Part shown: positions 12,001-19,703 of the stretch, piece after piece
Numbering within the stretch: position 1 is the stretch's first letter
Layout: every line of letters starts with the position of its first letter
Origin: Phytophthora sp. 'mugwort'
Lineage: Eukaryota > Oomycota > Peronosporomycetes > Peronosporales > Peronosporaceae
Direction of reading: 5' to 3'
Assembly: GCA_033558025.1 (NCBI GenBank)
Contig: JAUCEF010000007.1
Coordinates: 7,130,001-7,194,000 of the forward strand
DNA length: 64,000 nt
Translations under genes and position numbers: made by a program
Notes under the pieces: model-generated
What the model was told of the DNA's origin: nothing
Seen by the model: only the letters and a program-made list of their open reading frames with translations
Databases searched by the model: none

Positions 12001-14909
12001 GCGTCATGGTGAACGGAGTCCCGTTTTTCGCGGCCATTTCCGACGTCTATGGCGGCGCCGTGCCGGACAGCAAGAACCGAGCGTACGTACTGCTCGACAA
12101 ATGCAACGGACTTGTCGATGCCGGGGGCGACTACAGATACTACGCGTCGCCAGACTGTCTGCTACATGAGCTCGGTGATAAGGTTGGACAGCCCTCGCCT
12201 TTGATCGGCTTTGCGTTCGACGGGTTCCCGCTGTATGGACCGTACGGCGAAAACGGCCAGGCTCCTAGTGATCTTGACGCGTGCAATGGACGCGTAGGTG
12301 ATGACGGAACATACCGGTATCATGTGACTCTGGCCGCACCGTTCTTGCTCGGGTGCTATCATGGAACGCCTGCCACAGACCAGAAGCATCTCGACGCGGC
12401 GACGGATCTGTACAGAAGTCTCAGCTACGCGCATGCGCTGAGGATCAACACGGATCGACCTCATGTGGTTCACGTTTTCACCAACAAACGACCAGGTTCG
12501 TACGTCGCGGGCGAGAGTGTCGATATAGTCGTGGAATGGTCAACACAGGTTCAAGTCATCACAACAAGAGGGATACCGTCTCTTTCGATCCAGAATTCAT
12601 CGCGTGTTGCTACATACGATGCGTCACGAAGCTCCAAGACGCAGACGGTATTTCTCTACGTAGTGAGCACCGATGACGTGACTCTCGAGGACATCTCCTA
12701 CAATACTCATGCGGGTATTCAACTCAACGGCGGTCGGATCGTCCGCTTCGCAGAGCTCCCAGTGTTGGATGCCCACCTGGAACTCATCCCAAGCGACCTG
12801 AAAGATCTCGAGCTCCTTCGTAGCAGAACATCCGTCCTGTCCTCGAAGTTTCAACTGGTGCGGGACTTGCGCGTGGTGCTACGTGGACTGTATCACCCGA
12901 GAGCACAAGATCTACGTGCTCGCGTCTTCCACGGCGACCGAGCGAATACCGTCTTCGACGTCTGCTGTGCAGCACGTGATGCATTTGGTCTACCCGATGC
13001 CCCAAATGTGCTGACGAACCGAGCTCAGCTCGCGTCCGAGGCACGGAACCCGACTAGCGGTGTTGGGTGGGACTACAGCTTCAGCGATTTCGATGGCGTG
13101 AAAAACTTGGCACGGGATGGCGGCGCCACAGCGTTGCAGAGCTCCACCAGCGGCACCTGTGGACCGATGAATGCCGTCGACGGGAGAATCCGAGGCGTGG
13201 ATGTATCCACGCAAACGGTGGCTCGAACTTTGCCCGCAAATCAAGTACATGAATCCGCGTGGTGGGAGTTGCGCTTGGTCGACCTTGCCACGGTTGGTAC
13301 CGTTCGGATCTGGGTGGCAGATAGCGACCGCAGCGTACCAGCCGACGTTTTCACACTGCGAGTCGACTCAAGCGATGGGTTCTCTGCCGTCACAGGCGAC
13401 TTGACGTTAATCTTTACGACGCCAGACGGCAAACAGCAGCTCGAAACGGAGCCCATCAGTCACAACGCGGTGGCGATGATTGCAGACGAGAATGCTCGCG
13501 CCACTGCGCCGGGTGTCGGACAAGACGAGTCGATTCAGGCAAAGCTTGTGGCGCTAGGGGACGTCGTGCCTCGACTAGTGATCACACGCGAACCCCGCGA
13601 CGCAGCTTTGTCACGCAATGGAGCGTTCACGTGGCATATCACGTTCCTTGATAATGTGCGGACGGGTAGTGCATCAGAGGGTCCCCTGGCACAGGCACTA
13701 TCCATTGGTGTCAACAACGTCTGTGGCGGTACAGGCATCGTCCAGATCGCAGCCCCACTTTCCATTGACGATAATAGCGATGCTATCATCTACCGCGACG
13801 AAGAATCGTCCAAGCCTAGCGCCAGCACGTCGGCGAGAGACGTGGAGCAGTCGATGTTCCCGCTCTGGGTCTTGCTGTTCGACAGCCCTGCCGTAATGGA
13901 CGTCGAGAGCTTCGCGGATGCGTACGCTCGAGCCATCTTCTCATACCGCGTCGATGAGAGACAAGCGAATCGCAGCGTCATTTCAGTTGTGCCTCCGCTT
14001 GGTACCAAGGCGCAGTACGTACGTCTCGTTGCTGAACGACCGCGTGGCGTCTTGACGATAGCGGAAGTGGAAGTGTTCGAGGAGCAGAGTCACGTCTTAT
14101 CGCAGTACGCCGGCGGCACTCCCGTACGAACTGCTTATCACCCAGGCGGCAAGACGTGGTCACCTGAAGAACCTTTCCGGTATACTTTCGGTGGTATGCC
14201 GAGCGAAGGCGCGTGGACACTGGCGATTAAGGATAGGACAGTAAATGGCAGCAGTCTAGCGCCATCAAGCCCGAACGCCACTGCAGGGGGTATCTCAGAC
14301 TGGACACTCTACATCACGAACGAGGCAGGGGAGACGACGTCGTATTTCATGGACTTTCAGGCTCAAATACACGCGCTTCCGCGACATGGCACGCTGTACG
14401 TAGGACTGGACGAGACCGAACGTGACCATCTCGACATCGACGGCAACGGGTTGCTGGATTCCATCGAGGCCGACACTTATCTTCGCACGTATTCACCGAC
14501 CAACTACGCGGATTTGCCCACGAATCTTCGTGACCGTGAACTAAAAGAGTTCATGTTCAGCTACGAAGCCTACAGAGCTGTGCAGGTTCTACGTGATCCT
14601 AGCGAGCGGCAGTTGCGCCTTCCGTCTTTGGTGTGCGACCCCGAGTGCCTGGCAGCGATAAAGTTGGACCCGTACTTCTATGTCGGTCTCGAGGGCGATA
14701 GAGCGCTTAAGTTGCTGCGAGTCGTCGGGGATCGAGTGGTCAAGTACGTCCCCGACGTTGGTTTCCGTGGGTTAGACGCCTTCACGTTCTCCGTCGCCGT
14801 GACTGGCCACGAGGCTCGCGTCCTTGGGACAATCCGACTGACTGTTAAGGAATGCGAGGATCCGGAATGCCGCATGTCCAGCTTCCTGCTGCACCGCAGC
14901 ACGCAGTAA
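1..14909 (+). CDS. Giant extracellular mosaic protein: Ig-like repeats, YHYH, discoidin-like and P-domain-like modules (5' partial)
   Basis: The frame is open from the left edge (first whole codon at base 3) to TAA at 14907-14909, so the true start lies upstream; the TTG at base 9 is not a start. At least 4,968 residues with no intron or stop are seen. Most of the protein repeats a module of about 110-170 residues with 'DGTYG.GD', 'V.FS.PV', 'Y.SGSGT..L.F.Y.V..GD' and a 'LP.PG..GSLS' linker, which resembles Ig/cadherin-like beta-sandwiches. Residues about 534-940 and 2037-2454 are beta-propeller-like (W-x-F-x-D-G, QIRVA, YxxWxE). Residues about 1027-1390 and 1675-1775 hold 'GDTxSxCIxWD..VQxAL' modules. 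Two YHYH domains lie at about 3665-3890 and 3984-4137 (FDGFPLYGP, DLDACNGR). A discoidin/fucolectin-like domain (about 4347-4695), a P-domain-like segment (4697-4770), an EF-hand-like loop (DIDGNGLLDSIE) and an Ig-like end follow. No C-terminal membrane segment is visible. Likely surface or matrix adhesion is inference; domain names come from motif reading only. Confidence 0.85.
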   Translation, partial: QLLLSTGSVDLFPGQFVLEAPTLRSSKTIVFPSYDLDLSTQLSKGLQFKIDGQLLTVDSVLGDEVTMMETYTATKVDPAALTNRANLPIYTPGYRPAKYISGSGTKVLTFVYTVQLGDVSSRLAYISTSALQVGSGSIKRLSTNPFTDADLTLAIPGATGSLSAAAALVINTDAPRVTQVKPLTRDGVYKAGDVMYFEVSFSFPVVVFSTASLLTNIVTAGVERLAVYSDGSGSTSLQFRFDCLEDDHATVVDYKDVYSLRASYGSVLGWIRRQSRTPMLSAVLDLPITGLSSKGISINQDCEVVTDVSTSHEEGTYGVGESIDLLVTYSANVNVDVTAGIPTLVTTTGNHAVYQSGTGTNTLIFNYVVQQSDLSGQVGYPRRESFETNGAVIEGVASAALSSTLLPLPALSQLESKDALYVHTSPPVVVDVSTRIHDQVITVGDRMVVSVTFNSPIAVPALSAGAGTPTLFLNLGTGTGIPSSYVAVEDDTVYFAFTVAVGQSTSKLASFGRSALKCTGSNGLNVDPEQDAGPPSAVVFGHVFVMSWAELSLATNTRQIRVKFVDLQQIPPLLSWEDGGGVSSIVNFASAMDTSSPELVTLSSKLYLVWVEASPATGHPTQIRVAILARRSDLTSPAQWTFVDANPASSSGINKLGTANAAGPRAVRHNAKLYVAWHENPAGVAQIRVAVFNGVDTAPGWKFVDGNQQSRGLNYADTQPAQDVTLCSCASQGSATQMLYAAWSESASTTGTAQLRVAVQTGTDAAPVWKFIDGDAMTGLNIDTQQSATSPSLQCFGGTLSLVVGWQETTGATGSVLFLKKFNGDLTTPHWTRLDNGDGLNFDGTQPAQNLRLAVHLLGATETLFATWDEMERTATATQVRVAKLTSSAPPTWQFLDGGAKLSTINEDVAHAASRPILALIPSPDSVLAAWLETHSSGKIHVRSSRLEASVKEWQPVSQGCILRKSTASVTAANLLLPALNTPGSLDFGHSIRVETSQPVVLNVTLAGDIASSITSVNTVQTIDVFNVASITQGEYQLLYGDTMSTPCINWDAPATGTGSVQAALQSISGLALQVSVTKDATAFLDGYRYTITFHFPSMGLLPLQVQPIPDAACNPFTCLATSTRFACTVGLVQPNQNADIRTAAGVVDAVVRFTFPVFIPAGTPTLRVDAGTAVRDATYTTRSALQEFDVGVHMSSPVLGGGFRLSYGDFSSGVGVGPIYTTDCIQLLLNDEDGVQEMLSKLSDIAVIKTIGVRSIARRKQLNGYRYTIEFRNSGDLLDLVATDGSTCAAIAARTQTIDISADSDIITGEIKVQHGDTKSGCIPWNIRARGPTDSMEAALKYLESDRIIPLHTVKDPSAYEHGVKYYVRFSSQVDSEKPLVAFIDGACAAFTCQGANGAAAPCTGLSVTSNGDFQVVRADSEAISFRYFVHSSDEATSLTYESTFALRGTIFRSSMNPTLAASLSLPPPPAALVAQDGATSLAVVRSDKIPVVSRVSSSTNDDTYTAGDVLIMLVEFSENVAVDGKPVLELNSRGEAFYTSGSGTNVLKFYYEVQPGEAAAALNYASVAALRTFTVPSSKIKCVLCSSTGVDADTALPALASAASLAGNSALVVDTTLPAITSVSSSRPDTATGGVGYGSGDIVDIIVTFSTGVAVTGTPSLSLTSGGTATFTYAGYRQLLDVGVNAVVPVTSGQFAVVYDGVMSGCIDFDDPTSSAATSLLSRLLEFEAVARIGIVSVTMTTKKNGNRFEVLFDSTKVVDVPLALELAISDMCDPLQPSSAAQEALVVRSMDNHVVFHYTVGVGDSAPVLGVSSATISLNGGTASILRQAGSPVLQASVTLPASTSPQSLAQTKTLQIDGTPAAIADILSDSAADTYGVGFPSVPSPSTVAPGEILFHFVFTRPVAVVGTPTVELATGSLRPSGEFVPNRIARFVNQPQPTRVAFLYRVEDDDYSPNLAFPSLDVLSGANIFSISSTMSVRASLVLPRLTTSNAVLKVDAYSAPATVKLASTHDDGVYGAGELIELQVTFSKQVVLLSGLNRNQDWYARYPVAVEFKSNIYVMWTERDEMQSPTTSSLHWRVFASRTLDAVATTSVSAVNRVPNTFIEKVAMTVWKQELVAAWDEDGRLYCALFAGLAATSPWTLLPNMGINKNMAMAASDPVLLVANLELVVVWREKSLPVGSSNALVGQIRVAILNDARDAPLWVFHDGNQRDAGLNQNKLMDADDPAVIVYRGRMYVSWTEMNADGAYEIVIARRNIQTRDYSTWTYLDALPSTYPASRLLSAHNPQFAVRRKGIEDLALLLSWHRDTLTSNVSEVITGQVFDVDWETSVTRRIPQTINAADAKPTVLPNSIKQQIVTCGDYVYSSWLELDGSKSEAAYVVKLASLSSGADAYTGWMQAVTQRNLNHNPKHDAIDSTLVCSTSSDGTPQAGLVWTEYDGYSIKLRFRHYDIVPRTPGTTATTYGEAIAGAPILMLATQSNPLGYAACIDNSGVTTTVLSFTYMVQLGEYSPQLEILGQDALKLNGAVIRDAYGQDPDLSLFPDAANLRSLSFNNKLTIDTTPPTVLSVTSKNPSGEYGVGELVEIQVTFTGPVVVLEGDAARPPTLSLRTDELHVLTSSQGLAIYTGGSGSSTLTFAYTTDQQDYCEKLEYMDTASLTLNGSTWAIKRNATRPTTNAALTLPPVKSANSLSGSRTIAIKPTQPSVVRVTSSSLDGTYYPGDVVLVDVVFTLPVVVFGFPVLLLETGGDVPTRAALKSGNGTATLTFEYKVQIGDFSARLDIVDDRVGDDQAYFVKSLLLAGYSEVKRASTNPYTSAVTALPAPGLAGSLSASRTIVVDSTPPAVIDIQAPVVDGTYDLGEQLDVLLFFSRRVVVTGIPELVLNVPSEYSRTAVYAEGSGTNVLRFSYFPRKGDNSRNLALDIRDENALLLRPLLHGKEVLQDPAQILCHSSNPVLEANTILPEPGVAVRADAVLSLVGNNRKIFVRTDGFRIKVLDADVPSGTYSPGQRIVISVSFTGSTVVQGRPRLKLNANAATYAAYIGGTGTSTLAFEYIVATGDSCAVLEAASRSALELNGGVISDSDGIYVPLRLGAPTKPGSLSATYQIAISSTSPVVQRVYCKDVDGSYGVGDTLQIAVVFSRKIVLPNPPVGPLPSLLLQFDGGVRPAVYVSGDGTTTLLFTIQIAAGDSSSRLDYSTKNSLTGTILALSTTPTTAANLELPVPGEAFSLSDSSAISVISTPPAVQNVRAVSRDGTYGLDDTLRLHVRFSFPVYVSTAASQSCTLTLALGDVASRKAVYIGGSTTRELEFEYVVQDGDHTAQLDYTAATSLVCSILQSTAIPSLQAANVLPLPGAVGSLSSTSTLRLDALSPRITSVSSGTANGVYGAGQIIDVAITFSEAIIVPVGALPRLRLAVVSNVAVDALLESTAEPYAMYTGGSGTTLLKFAYTVRAGDMALPLEYAGIDALSMTSRSAQLAAAQNQYRSASLRLPVPGATGSLSNNRDIHLDTLEPPRVIGVGSPMADGIYTAGDTLTISVTFSAPVAVTGPNPTLLLATGNLHTSDVNKKAVYVSGSGTSVLLFDYAVQLGDHIDRLEYRPCPHAERSTAAQRKWDKLVICSSSANALQLGGNGSSIKRSSSVPMTDAVLNLPEVNEWAELRFDTTRDDVIYITQVEPITGIAEADLTLVPPLVNEFSISHQRDAINIYSNGMPNHETELYGKITAHKYFIELQRFPTQQSSALNLSRELDALSGVFLNGIVVKNSNKTALSTDECGGAIDADGRYFYVDVPKCYLAAIHEPHDAVRSRTGQITRPASVIVAYALDGFPIYGFYDENGELPRDLDACHGRIQPNGLYGYHLVPSETSASPFMPCLKGLKATSASHPHLSVFRYPADISAVEGLSLSELARFDSFVIDENPAIYHADTWLNPENVSVVYTSSTVIVRSTGVPPPGSSYGPFPNVYNPYSVYEQDYVFQFPRHPVLAATTTSLPRDTPIGVMVNGVPFFAAISDVYGGAVPDSKNRAYVLLDKCNGLVDAGGDYRYYASPDCLLHELGDKVGQPSPLIGFAFDGFPLYGPYGENGQAPSDLDACNGRVGDDGTYRYHVTLAAPFLLGCYHGTPATDQKHLDAATDLYRSLSYAHALRINTDRPHVVHVFTNKRPGSYVAGESVDIVVEWSTQVQVITTRGIPSLSIQNSSRVATYDASRSSKTQTVFLYVVSTDDVTLEDISYNTHAGIQLNGGRIVRFAELPVLDAHLELIPSDLKDLELLRSRTSVLSSKFQLVRDLRVVLRGLYHPRAQDLRARVFHGDRANTVFDVCCAARDAFGLPDAPNVLTNRAQLASEARNPTSGVGWDYSFSDFDGVKNLARDGGATALQSSTSGTCGPMNAVDGRIRGVDVSTQTVARTLPANQVHESAWWELRLVDLATVGTVRIWVADSDRSVPADVFTLRVDSSDGFSAVTGDLTLIFTTPDGKQQLETEPISHNAVAMIADENARATAPGVGQDESIQAKLVALGDVVPRLVITREPRDAALSRNGAFTWHITFLDNVRTGSASEGPLAQALSIGVNNVCGGTGIVQIAAPLSIDDNSDAIIYRDEESSKPSASTSARDVEQSMFPLWVLLFDSPAVMDVESFADAYARAIFSYRVDERQANRSVISVVPPLGTKAQYVRLVAERPRGVLTIAEVEVFEEQSHVLSQYAGGTPVRTAYHPGGKTWSPEEPFRYTFGGMPSEGAWTLAIKDRTVNGSSLAPSSPNATAGGISDWTLYITNEAGETTSYFMDFQAQIHALPRHGTLYVGLDETERDHLDIDGNGLLDSIEADTYLRTYSPTNYADLPTNLRDRELKEFMFSYEAYRAVQVLRDPSERQLRLPSLVCDPECLAAIKLDPYFYVGLEGDRALKLLRVVGDRVVKYVPDVGFRGLDAFTFSVAVTGHEARVLGTIRLTVKECEDPECRMSSFLLHRSTQ

Positions 14910-15360
14910 TGACTGAGTTTAAGTCGATGAGTACAATGATCTCGACCTTGAGCATATACTATTTAAAACATTACTACCAGCTAAAGTGTCCGATCGAAAG
15001 AATCATTTCATAAGGTAGAATTTTTATCAGGTCGTCTGCGGATCCGGTCTAAATTTCGGAACAATGGGTTTCTCTGTATTTTACGGATATATTATCAAGT
15101 AATTTGGTCTAACGCTAATAGAAAGATCAGTAAAATATCCATGTGTCGCGATATTCCTAATTACTAGCTAATGCTACTTCTCCTCCTCACAAAATCCAGC
15201 AATACATATGCTATTTGTTTAATTTTATAGCTAGAAACAGTTATTTGGTTAGTATACACCGATCTGGAGCCGTCCAGCAATTGTTGCAGCCATCTATACC
15301 GATCGGCCAATACAGCGAAGTTTCGGCTCTTCGACTATTTAGATCGTTCCAAATTTAGAA
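14910..15360. other. Intergenic gap after the giant gene
   Basis: AT-richer sequence with no coding frame that I can support. Its last bases (15344-15356, tcgttccaaattt) resemble the oomycete Inr plus flanking promoter region, but with G where the consensus Inr has A, and they lie only a few bases before the ATG at 15361. This would give an unusually short leader, so it is only weak support for a promoter. Confidence 0.3.
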
Positions 15361-15504
15361 ATGAACAACATCTACGCGAACGACGATTTCATGACGACCG
15401 CGCAGCTTGGGCAGAGCTTAGTTTCTGTCAAGAAGCCCCTTTTCCATGCTCCAGCAGGCGCTGGTCTTCGTCACACTTTGGAGACGCCGAAGAGATCTTC
15501 ATCG
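15361..15504 (+). pseudogene. Possible orphan first exon of an unidentified gene
   Basis: ATG at 15361 opens a 48-codon stretch (MNNIYANDDF..., ending ...LETPKRSSS) with mostly G/C-ending codons, like the giant gene and unlike the surrounding AT-rich DNA. It runs into GTAAGG at 15505, a good 5' splice site. A possible acceptor TTACAG ends at 15626, which would give a 122-nt intron, but the continuing frame stops after three codons; without splicing the frame stops about seven codons after 15504. A decayed MULE follows within 400 bases, so the rest of the gene may have been displaced. I do not recognise the peptide. It could also be chance. Confidence 0.35.
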
Positions 15505-15944
15505 GTAAGGCTGTACTGGTAGAGGTATTGCATTCTGTAGGCGCGGCCCGTTGCGCGGAGCTTGAGGGTGGGCGTTTGATAGTGGGCTCCGCGGGGTCTG
15601 AAGTAATGGCTCCCCAATTATTACAGGCTGCTATATAAAATAAGCGTTCGCAATTGCTGCAATCTTGCGTCTGGGTGCCAAATAATGTAGGCGTAAAATA
15701 GGTGGAGGATTATTTCCATGCAACTGAAGGTGCTTTTCCATGCAAAAGTAATTTGCATATAGTTTCCATGCAACTGAATTTATTGCATTGCTATTTGTTA
15801 GTGTATACTGAAATGTATTATATGTGTTGATGTGTAGCAGGTCCCTAGTTCTATCGCTCGAAGCTCCCATTCACTACATATAGTCTCGTTACATGCAAAC
15901 ACATCGGTACACTGCACAGTTTAACAGCCCCCTACCCACTTATT

Positions 15945-18306
15945 CTACTGCATCACGAGCTGGTTTCGTGGGAAGGATGTGGTGCCCCTTCGAAAGACAT
16001 AGTTGATGGTGGATGCGAGTCGTTCTACCGGCATGGGAATGGTTTCTTTCCATTTCTTGAAGTAGACGTCCCAGTATCGTTCCCCTTGTTTCATGAAAGG
16101 GGGTTCAATCAACCCGACATAGTCGCGGTCCTCTATCTCGCCTTCCCTTTTTTTGATAGGCCATATATGGAGTAATCTCCATTGTATCATGCTTGCCGGG
16201 TTCTCGATGAGCCGAGTCGTGAGAGCGCTTATGGTATACTCTCCTGGTGATGCGTCCTCGCGTTCAAGACAGTGTTTTTTCTTGCGGGGGCGACCGGAAG
16301 GTCATCGAACGGGCAAACCTCTTTAGCATCAGGGTAAAATCCAAGTCGTCAACTAGCTTGATACACGCTAGGATATGTGCACACAACCACCCTTTTCTGC
16401 TAGAAGGCTTTGCAATCACATTTGAACTCATTTCGAATGTCCCGAATCTGTTCGTGAATTATAAGGTGTAAGTAAGTATGTTAGTACGTGGCTGGTATGA
16501 ATATACAATTCTACTATGATGTACCTCTTGCATAGTCCATATAGGCGAGGCCCAGACGTGATCGATCGCGTCTCGTGTTAGGATATCAACAGTATTAAAG
16601 GATTGGTATGGTAGCTGAATGTTGTTAACCAGCTTGTATCAAAATCAGAAGATGGTATGCTTTCAAAGAACGCAAAGAACTCTTAGAACGCAAAGAACTC
16701 TTTGAAAGCACGCCATCTTCCGATTTTGATAGAACGTTGTCCTGGCCTTCGAAACTCTCAGCCCGTAGAGATTTTCATCATTTACTTCGTAGTAGGCCGA
16801 GTTGAAGTAATACCGGACGATTTGAGCGATGGCCCGCTTGCTTTCCTTTTGTGTCGAGGATAGTGGTTATCGCTCTTGCAGAGCGACCTGCGGCGTCATA
16901 CACTTTACGCCTGATTGGGCTAGACGCAAATGTCCAAATTGGATCCGTATTATCATCGCGGCCACAATGAACAAGAATTTTGGGAGAGTTGATATCGCAG
17001 CGCGTAAGTACCCGGCTGCTACCTTTTTATAGCACTGTGGTGTGCTTCGATTGGATTCTGGTTAGGAACGACACCAGCGACATTGCTTGCAGTTATAACC
17101 CCCCAGTCCCATGAAGCCGTGACGTACTGATCTTTAGACCAATCCGCATAAACGTCTTCACCGCGACTACGCCAGTTTTCGATAACTAGCTCCGACAATG
17201 AGAAGAACTCGGCGTGAGTGCGTGCATATTCGAGTTGATCAAGCTGGGGCTTGATGATATGTTTATATTCCTGGGTATCACATACTAATCCCTTCGTTTT
17301 TCGAGACTTTCGGTCCAAGTGTGGTCAGCAGTTTCACAGGACGACATCGGGCCATACGTTTCGAAACCCACCAGCAATAGCTCCCGAATGATCTATTGAA
17401 CCAAACGCCACATTTACGGTCCCTCCAAAAAAGACTTTGCAATAGTCCTTAAATAGCCGAGTGTAAGCGAAAATTGTCTCCGCTCTGACAAACATGAACG
17501 CGACGGGTACAGTTTGTGCTGGTACTGATTCACTGCGTTATACCGAATCCCACATGTGCCAAAACAAAACAACGTCCAATGCCGGATGTACACTGTGACA
17601 TTAACACCTTGTTGCCTTGAGGCATCATAGCTACGGCGATGTTACGAAAAGATTTTCGCGAGGAAATATGATCCCGAAGGAAAAGTCGTTGCCGCCCAAC
17701 TTTTCAGTGAAAATATCAAGCACCAACAGTTCGTTTCGGTACTGAAATGTATTTTTTTTTCGGAAAACCTACGCGTCTTTACCAGCGCCGTATTTCATCC
17801 CTTCGGAAACACTTCTTTTGTCTGGCACATTCTGGGTGTAGCTCAAAGCATTATATCTGCAATAGACGTAACGTCAAAGTCCCCTCTCGATCGGAGATTT
17901 TGAGATCGGTTCTTAAGCTGTCCAACGTCTGGAAGAAGTTTCATCATGTCTTCATTACGCTGATACTTCATTTCAAGAGCGGTTAGACACCTAGCTGGGC
18001 CTTGTTCTCCAAGAAGCAAGTTAGTAACTTCTTCATACAGGGGTTTGTGAATACCGGTTCTCGCTTAGATAGGGGGTCGGCATGCATTCACGGTGCTTTC
18101 CACTCAAAGTAGCTGAAAAATGTGGTCGTTCTCTCGTTCCGCTTGATATAGGCCTTGGCAGGACATTTGTCGTGTGTTGAACAAACGTACCACACTGTTG
18201 TCCTGTTATTGTTTTCGCGACGGTAACGTACGTTATCAAACCCTTCAACAGCAGCTCGCTCTTCTTCCTTTGCACTGCACCCCGTGGCTTTCATGGTATT
18301 CAGCAA
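15945..18306 (-). pseudogene. Degenerate Mutator-like (MULE) transposase
   Basis: Fragments in several minus-strand frames line up in MULE order. The first, 18306-18033, has a FLYWCH/FAR1-like zinc-binding segment (WYVC, HDKCPAKAYI). The middle, about 17990-17320, is broken by stops. The fragment 17318-17019 ends in a 'PNQNPIEAHHSAIKR' segment typical of the C-terminal part of MULE transposases, and 16190-15945 holds a last Trp/Lys-rich piece (YFKKWKETIPMPVERL). Several frameshifts and stops make it non-functional. The family call rests on the zinc-binding start plus the 'IEAHHSAIKR' end; the middle is poorly preserved and its catalytic residues could not be placed. Confidence 0.5.
16637..16731. 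repeat. 95-bp hairpin with 33-bp arms
   Basis: The left arm (16637-16669, starting tatcaaaatcagaagatgg) and right arm (16699-16731) are inverted copies differing at about three positions. The centre contains a short tandem repeat, with aacgcaaagaactc appearing twice separated by a few bases. It lies between the coding fragments of the minus-strand MULE relic, so it may be a nested fold-back insertion or a terminal piece of that element. Confidence 0.65.
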
Positions 18307-18549
18307 CCTTTTCGTCGGATATTAGAGGCGAGTGGTTGTGGCTGAATCTCGTGCTCCACTGCCATCGTAATCAGAAATCTCACTGCCGCCACCACTGCTT
18401 GAGTTTGAGAAATCGAATTCAACGACCTCTTCTTTGGGCTATACTTGCTGGACTTCTCAGCGCTAGTTTTAGAATCTACCGAAACCCTATCTAAAGCTAA
18501 AAATTGAAAACGGAACTGATTATTATTATTTTTTTTTTACAATTTACGC

Positions 18550-19591
18550 TTCTTGTTACGTTGGGGAATTCCCGAGGGCTCGTTCTCAGCGCCCGATAGC
18601 TGGAAACAGCGCTTCCTCTCTAAAACAAAATATCGACTCTCTCTGCGGTGCAAGACGCGTTTGGCCAAATCACGCCTGCCGATTCTGCACAGGTCGCGCA
18701 GCGGTTCACCATTGAAGTGCTCAAGACGATCGAGGAGGAGGACATTATAGAGGTTTATAATGCGGACCAACAGCAATGAATTACGAGTATTTTCCGAACG
18801 TACGATGCCAAAGGGATTCATACAGTATGGATTCACAATGACGGCGCCGAGAAAAAGTGCATGACGGTAATGCTGCTTGGCGATATGCACGGAAATCGTC
18901 GCACCCTGTTTGCTGTCTTCAAGCAGCCCCCCTCGAAAGTTCCGGAGACTGAAGAGTTCAACCAGAAGCGCCAAAATGGGTTTGGCAGAGGGCTATGGCC
19001 GGAGATAGCGCTCCTAATGGACGAATACGACGTTCAAATCTACTGCAACGCGAAGGGATGGTGGAATGCGACCTTATCGATTAAGCTTTTGCGATTTCAC
19101 TTCGGCTCCAGAGACAGCTTGGGGGGAAAGGTACTGCTACTCTGGGACGACTTAGTGGGCACTGGACCCAAGCCATCAAAGAATATGCAGCGAGCATTAA
19201 TGTCGTGCTGATGCGAATTCCACCCGGCTACACGTCGTCGTGTCTGCCGGCGGATATTGCGTGGATGAAGCCGTTGAAGTTAGAGTTGCGGTCTCTCTGG
19301 GGCGATCATTTGCAGCGTCAGCTTCGGTCTCATCAGAACAGCGGCTCCCAGAAAAAGTTCAAGCTCGAGGCGCCATCGCGAACGACTCTGATGGCGTGGC
19401 TAACGAGTGCGTGGGAGCGCCTTTCTCCTGTAACGCTTGCTAGCGGATTTAGGAAGCTCGCAATATCGACAGGCACTCGCGAATTTCCAGCAGTTGAGCC
19501 TGTGCTAGAAGAGGCGGAAGTTGTAGGATTGGTAGATCCGCTAGAATCTCTGTGTGTTGCCGAGGACTGCGGCTTCGAGTTTTGCTTCTGA
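18550..19591 (+). pseudogene. Degenerate pogo-like DDE transposase (DDE_1, Tc1/mariner superfamily)
   Basis: The order is a helix-turn-helix-like start (LRWGIPEGSFSAPDSW..RFL), then the first catalytic Asp region (VYNADQ, about 18752), then 'TVMLLGDMHGNRR' (about 18861), then 'VLLLWDDL' (about 19130-19154) with the second Asp, then 'SINVVLMRIPPGYTSSCLPADIAWMKPLK' split across the frames near 19200. The reading frame changes just after 'NADQ' (about 18770) and again directly after the 'WDD' codons (about 19152); each change is explained by loss of one base. The C-terminal tail ends at 19591. Known relatives bind DNA through the N-terminal HTH and cut with a DDE/D core. The copy is dead because of the two frameshifts. 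Confidence 0.65.
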
Positions 19592-19703
19592 GCTCAACGA
19601 TGAATTGCACGTCTCCTGCACTTTGAAGCTGAAATGTTTTCAAATTAATGCACGATTTCTGTGTCCTAAGTAATGGGGGTGCCTTTCGACAAAGGAATGT
19701 CGG

